Shown here piece by piece: positions 60,432-64,000 of a stretch of DNA of 64,000 nt. Under the pieces are notes generated by a model, which saw only the letters and a program-made list of their open reading frames with translations, did no database searches and was not told the DNA's origin. The stretch's first letter is position 1. Each line of letters starts with the position of its first letter. This stretch comes from Conexibacter arvalis (GTDB taxonomy: Bacteria > Actinomycetota > Thermoleophilia > Solirubrobacterales > Solirubrobacteraceae): the NCBI RefSeq assembly GCF_014199525.1, contig NZ_JACHNU010000001.1, positions 186,001 to 250,000 of the forward strand. Direction: 5' to 3'. Position numbers and translations under genes: made by a program.

Positions 60432-61916
60432 TCAGACGCCGGCCGTCTGCCTGACCGGAGCCTCCGCCGGCTCCTCCCGCTCGCTGCCGGCCGCCGGGAT
60501 CGCGAGCGCGATCAGGGCGCCGATCACCGCGGCGCCGGCGCAGATCGCGAACAGCGTGCGGTAGGCGCCGAGCGAGGGCAGCTCGTGGCCGCCGACGCCG
60601 ATCGTCATCGAGGCGAGCAGGGTGCCGCCGATCGCGCTCGCGAGCGAGCTGCCGACGCTGCGGAAGAGCGTGTTGAGGCCGTTGGCCGCCGCGAGCTGGG
60701 ATCTGCGCGCGCCGAGCAGGATCAGGCTCGGCATCGCGGCGTAGGCGATCCCGGTGCCGGCGCCGGCGATCGTCGTGCCGACGACGACCTGCCAGTAGGC
60801 GTCGACGAAGACGATGCGGAAGAGGAAGCCCAGCGCGACGATCGACGCGCCGAGCGCGAGCGTGACCTTCGGGCCGAAGCGGATCGACAGCTTCGCCGAG
60901 ACCGGCGACAGCAGCAGCATCGCGACCCCGCTGGGCAGCATCGCGAGGCCGCCGGCGAGCACCGAGGAGCCGAAGCCATAGCCGGTCGCCTCCGGCGCCT
61001 GCACGTACGACGCCGTCCCGATCAGCGACGCGAACAGCGCGAAGCCGACCGCGAGCGAGGCGACGTTGGTGAGCAGCAGCGCCGGGCGGGCGTTGGCGAC
61101 GACGTCGACCAGCGGCGAGGCGGCCCGCCGTTCGACGGCGACGAAGACGGCGATGCCGACGAGGGCGGCCGCCAGCAGGCCGACCGTGCGGGCGTCGCCC
61201 CACCCCCACGCGTTGGCCTGCGCGAGCGGGAGCAGCAGGCAGACGAGCGTCGCGCTGAGCAGGGCGGTGCCGCCGAGGTCGAGCCGGCCGCGACCCGTCC
61301 GCGGCGGGTCGCTGATCGCGGCGGCGATCCCGGCGAAGGCGAGCGCGCCGCCGCCGACGCAGGTCCAGAACAGCACGTGGTAGTCGGCGTGCTCGGCGAC
61401 GAGCGCGGCGAGCGGGAGGCCGAGCGCCCCGCCGATGCCCAGCGTCGCGCTGACGAGCGCGATGCCGGCCGGCGCGCGCTCCTTCGGCAGGACGGTGCCG
61501 ATCAGGCTGATGCCGAGCGGGATCGCCGCGGAGGAGAGCCCGGTGATCGCGCGGCCGACGATCATCACGGCGAGGTTGCTGGTGAGCGCGCAGATCAGCG
61601 AGCCGAACGCGAGCGCGACGACCGCCGCGAGCAGCATCAGCCGCTTGCCGTAGAGGTCGCCGAGTCGGCCGAAGACCGGGACGGCGACCGCCGCCGAGAG
61701 CAGCGTCGCGGTCAGCAGCCACTGGGTGCCGCTCGTCGTGCTGCCCAGGTCGGCCTGGATCTGGCCGAGGACCGGGACGAGCAGCGTCTGCGTCAGCGCG
61801 ACGAGGACGCCGCAGATCGCGACGGTCGCGAGCGCGGCGATCTGCTGCGGCGACCAGCCGTCGGTGTCGGGCGGGTCGGCGACGGCGGTGGAGTCGGGGC
61901 GGGTGGCGTTGGACAT
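60432..61916 (-). CDS. MFS exporter, DHA2-type (14-TM) family
   Basis: The 494-residue protein has about 14 hydrophobic segments: LVALTQTLLVPVLGQIQADL in TM1, motif A FGRLGDLYGKRLMLLAA near residue 80, VGRAITGLSSAAIPLGISLIG near 120 and LGIGGALGLPLAALVAEHA near 150. It is of the multidrug exporter class and likely expels a small hydrophobic compound with proton exchange. ATG 61916 follows AGGAAGG. It diverges from a TetR gene across a palindrome-containing 84-bp gap, suggesting control by that regulator. It converges with the permease gene, with a 68-bp gap. Confidence 0.87.
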   Translation of the reverse strand: MSNATRPDSTAVADPPDTDGWSPQQIAALATVAICGVLVALTQTLLVPVLGQIQADLGSTTSGTQWLLTATLLSAAVAVPVFGRLGDLYGKRLMLLAAVVALAFGSLICALTSNLAVMIVGRAITGLSSAAIPLGISLIGTVLPKERAPAGIALVSATLGIGGALGLPLAALVAEHADYHVLFWTCVGGGALAFAGIAAAISDPPRTGRGRLDLGGTALLSATLVCLLLPLAQANAWGWGDARTVGLLAAALVGIAVFVAVERRAASPLVDVVANARPALLLTNVASLAVGFALFASLIGTASYVQAPEATGYGFGSSVLAGGLAMLPSGVAMLLLSPVSAKLSIRFGPKVTLALGASIVALGFLFRIVFVDAYWQVVVGTTIAGAGTGIAYAAMPSLILLGARRSQLAAANGLNTLFRSVGSSLASAIGGTLLASMTIGVGGHELPSLGAYRTLFAICAGAAVIGALIALAIPAAGSEREEPAEAPVRQTAGV

Positions 61917-61935
61917 GGGCCTTCCTGACAGTTTA

Positions 61936-61947
61936 TGCCTCAAGGCA
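61936..61947. promoter_or_regulatory. candidate TetR operator between MFS and TetR genes
   Basis: TGCCT-CA-AGGCA is a perfect palindrome. On the minus strand TTGTGG and CATAAA flank it with a 17-bp spacer, a plausible promoter for the exporter. On the plus strand CTGACA, a 5/6 -35, lies just before it. Binding here could silence both genes. Confidence 0.5.
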
Positions 61948-62000
61948 GAATATGCCACAATCGCGGAGGTGAACGCCCCCGCCCCGCGAACCCCTCGCCG

Positions 62001-62591
62001 ATGAGCGCACGCGAACCCACCGACGGCGGATCGCTGCGCGAGCGCAAGCGCGCGGCGGCGAAGGCGCGCGTCGCCGAGGTCGCGATCGAGCTGTTCGCCG
62101 CCCACGGCTACGCGGCCGTCTCGGTCGCCGAGATCTGCGCCGCCGCCGAGGTCGCGCCGCGCAGCTTCTACCGCTACTTCCCGGCCAAGGAGGACGTGCT
62201 GCTCGAGCCGGTCCGCGAGATGGCCGACCGCGCGGAGGCGGCGCTCGCGGCCGCGCCGGCCCAGCTCTCCGACGCCGACGCGCTCGCGTTCGCGCTGCGC
62301 CGGCTCGCCGAGCACATGGTCGACCACTGGACGCGGCTGACCGCCTACTTCGACGTGATCCGCGAGACGACCGCGGTGCGCGCCTCGCCGCTGGTGCAGC
62401 TGGCCGACCGCGAGCGCTCGCTCGCCGACCAGCTGCTGGCGCGCCGCCGCGCCACGCCGCCGCCCGACTGGCAGACGCGGCTGCTCGTCGCCCGCTCCGT
62501 CGCCGCCTTCCGCGTCTGGCTGGACGAGGTGCGCGGCGGCGAGGTCGCCGACCCGCTCGCCCACTTCGACCGCATCCTCGCCGCCCGCTGA
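62001..62591 (+). CDS. TetR-family repressor
   Basis: The 196-residue protein has RKRAAAKARVAEVAIELFAAHGYAAVSV, then AEICAAAEVAPRSFYRYFPAKEDVLL, the TetR helix-turn-helix at about residues 14-62. The sequence fits TetR regulators with the C-terminal MftR-like domain (VREMADRAEAALAAAP, LARSVAAFRVWLDEV). ATG 62001 is the first in-frame ATG that keeps the whole helix-turn-helix; no good ribosome site is seen. It diverges from the MFS exporter and is probably its repressor. It converges with the DUF427 gene, with a 30-bp gap. Confidence 0.85.
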   Translation: MSAREPTDGGSLRERKRAAAKARVAEVAIELFAAHGYAAVSVAEICAAAEVAPRSFYRYFPAKEDVLLEPVREMADRAEAALAAAPAQLSDADALAFALRRLAEHMVDHWTRLTAYFDVIRETTAVRASPLVQLADRERSLADQLLARRRATPPPDWQTRLLVARSVAAFRVWLDEVRGGEVADPLAHFDRILAAR

Positions 62592-62621
62592 GCGGCATCC
62601 GGCGGCGGCCGGTCGCCGCTC

Positions 62622-63386
62622 TCAGCGCGCCTCGTCGTAGTCGCGCCACCAGCCGGGGCGGCCCCACGGCGTCTCGGGGCGCGGCTGGCGCTCGCCGTCG
62701 AGGTCGACGTCGACCGCCTCGTCGAAGAAGCAGATCAGGTCCCGCACGGCGAGCGCGTCGTGGCGCGGCCGGCGATAGGTCCAGGCGACGTTCTCCAGCA
62801 GCTCCCCGCCGACCCGCGCCGAGAAGTACGAGGCGACCCCCTTGTAGGCGCACTCGGTCCGCAGCGGGCTCGGCTCCAGCTCGGCGAGCACGTCGGCGCG
62901 CGCGAGGTACCAGCGGGTCGGCAGCCCGGTCTCGAACAGCGCGCGGGCGTGCCGGGCGTCGGCGAGCACGACGCCGCCGGCGGAGACGACGACGTGGCGC
63001 GAGGTCGGCCGCACGTCGATGCGGTGGTAGGGGTCGATCGCGTGGGCGACCAGCCGCTCGTCCTCCTCGAACCAGGCGTCGAGGTCGTCCCACGCGAACG
63101 AGACGTGGCCGTCGAGTCCGGGCGCGCCGGCGGGCGGGGCGACCGGCTCGAGGTCGGCGAGCCGCTCCCAGCGGACGTCGTCGCGCGGGACGAAGTAGCG
63201 CGCCAGCGCGCCGTGCCGGTGGAGCAGCTTCGCGCGGCGGCTGTCGATCACCGTCTCGCCGCCGCGCAGCGCGCGGACCCACCGCGGGGAGGGCTCGACG
63301 AACAGCAGCTCCCCGGCCGGGATCTCGACGTTGAACCGTCCCGCCGGCCGTTGCCCGAACGGGCCGGAGCCGATCGTCAGCGACAT
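62622..63386 (-). CDS. tandem DUF427-domain protein
   Basis: The 254-residue protein holds two DUF427-type units. The first spans about residues 25-120 (ELLFVEPSPRWVRALRGGETVIDS, LHRHGALARYFVPRDDV). The second spans about 125-235 (RHVVVSAGGVVLADARHARALFETGLPTRWYL-type opening with VVVSAGGVVLADARHARALF, then ECAYKGVASYFS and NVAWTYRRP). Single-domain DUF427 proteins have about 95-120 residues. The function is not known with certainty. It stands alone between a TetR gene and an MFS exporter; the start at 63386 has no clear ribosome site. Confidence 0.82.
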   Translation of the reverse strand: MSLTIGSGPFGQRPAGRFNVEIPAGELLFVEPSPRWVRALRGGETVIDSRRAKLLHRHGALARYFVPRDDVRWERLADLEPVAPPAGAPGLDGHVSFAWDDLDAWFEEDERLVAHAIDPYHRIDVRPTSRHVVVSAGGVVLADARHARALFETGLPTRWYLARADVLAELEPSPLRTECAYKGVASYFSARVGGELLENVAWTYRRPRHDALAVRDLICFFDEAVDVDLDGERQPRPETPWGRPGWWRDYDEAR

Positions 63387-63489
63387 GCCACGACGCTAGC
63401 GGCGCGCCGCGAGCGCGTCCATCGCGCCGCCCGCAGTCGGCGCGTCCGCCGCCGGTCGCCGCCCTCGCCCGACGGCGGCGTCGCCGACC

Positions 63490-64000
63490 TCACCCGTCGG
63501 GCGGCCGAGCTGCTCCGCTGGCGCCGGCGCCGCGCCCCGGGAGCCGGCGCGTGAACCACAGCGACAGCAGCGCGGCCGCCGCGACCGCGCCGATCGCCAG
63601 CCGCAGCGCGTCGAGCTGCGCCGCGCCGTAGTGGTCGGCGACCGCCTGCGCGTCGGCCTCCGACACGCCCAGGTCGCGGGCGGCGCGCTCGACCTCGTCG
63701 ACCGGGACGACGGGGATGCCCTCGCGCGCCACCTGCTCGACCTGCGCGCGCACCGCCGCCGGGATCTCCTGGTTGCGCTCGACCGCGTTGGCGAAGCCGG
63801 CCGTCAGCGCCGCGATCAGCACCGACCCGATCAACGCCGTCCCGAGCGAGGCGCCGAGGTTCTGCGCGGTGCCCTGCAGGCCGCCGGCCTCGTTGATCCG
63901 CTCCGGCGGGACCGACGACATCACGACGTTGCCGAGCTGGGAGACGAGCAGCCCCGCGCCGACGCCGAACAGCGCCAGCGCGAGCGCGAACGGCGTCGTG
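63490..64000 (-). CDS. MFS exporter, DHA2 family, C-terminal part (cut by window edge)
   Basis: The frame is open to the right edge, and the visible 169 residues are the end of an MFS transporter. The edge region reads ALALFGVGAGLLVSQLGNVV, then PPERINEAGGLQGTAQNLGASLGTALIGSV and, after a loop of about 75 residues with charged helices (VEQVAREGIPVVPVDEVE), the last membrane segment ALRLAIGAVAAAALLSLWFTRR. The long loop before the last segment is typical of a DHA2 subset. The gene starts outside the window. Confidence 0.8.
   Translation of the reverse strand, partial: TTPFALALALFGVGAGLLVSQLGNVVMSSVPPERINEAGGLQGTAQNLGASLGTALIGSVLIAALTAGFANAVERNQEIPAAVRAQVEQVAREGIPVVPVDEVERAARDLGVSEADAQAVADHYGAAQLDALRLAIGAVAAAALLSLWFTRRLPGRGAGASGAARPPDG

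Overview
The window is very G+C-rich DNA (roughly 70% or more by eye) with strong G/C third positions, GTG and TTG starts beside ATG, GGAG-type ribosome sites and many ATGA/GTGA stop-start overlaps. The gene mix (PucR, TetR and FadR-type regulators, many CoA-ester enzymes, FitA/VapC toxin-antitoxin, DUF427) fits a soil actinobacterium. A Solirubrobacterales member such as Conexibacter is my best guess from gene style, not something I can prove here. I saw no tRNA, rRNA, CRISPR array, prophage or insertion sequence.

Layout. (1) 1-5.9 kb: a secreted CshA/DUF11 surface protein running off the left edge, whose 5' end abuts a 3' stump of a zinc alcohol dehydrogenase at about 2640. Then come small membrane and lipoprotein genes, a DHFR/RibD-fold protein and a vapBC-type pair. 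(2) 5.9-17.8 kb: two PucR regulators, each beside CoA enzymes (CaiB transferase, SDR, enoyl-CoA hydratases, SCPx-type thiolase), and between them a sugar-type ABC importer operon. (3) 18.1-26.9 kb: an acyl-CoA ligase followed by five tightly coupled genes that match an acetophenone/acetone carboxylase complex. It diverges from the thiolase across a 36-bp imperfect palindrome. (4) 27-31.8 kb: two exporter/TetR divergent pairs, each with a palindromic operator candidate. (5) 31.9-46.2 kb: thirteen same-strand genes encoding a Liv-type ABC importer (with a LivM-LivF fusion), a ligase, two hydratases, three SDRs, two thiolases and an HMG-CoA-synthase-like/DUF35 fusion. (6) 46.5-49.3 kb: a TetR gene whose apparent operator occurs both before that operon and inside the promoter of a divergent amidohydrolase/hydrolase operon. 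(7) 49.3-53.2 kb: a TetR gene and an SDR/ACAD/APH operon resembling the levulinate (lva) 4-hydroxyacyl-CoA module. (8) 53.3-60.4 kb: aldehyde dehydrogenase, FadR-type regulator, PuuD-like hydrolase, SDR, PuuA-like glutamine-synthetase homologue and an APC permease, consistent with amine catabolism through gamma-glutamyl intermediates. (9) 60.4-64 kb: an MFS/TetR pair, a DUF427 protein and the end of another MFS exporter.

Together these genes form a catabolic island. Importers bring in organic acids or amines, ligases and a CaiB-type transferase make CoA thioesters, a predicted ketone carboxylase feeds one ligase, and hydratases, dehydrogenases and thiolases complete degradation. Local regulators with palindromic sites control each block. 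Functions are inferred from recognisable motifs and context; substrates are unknown.
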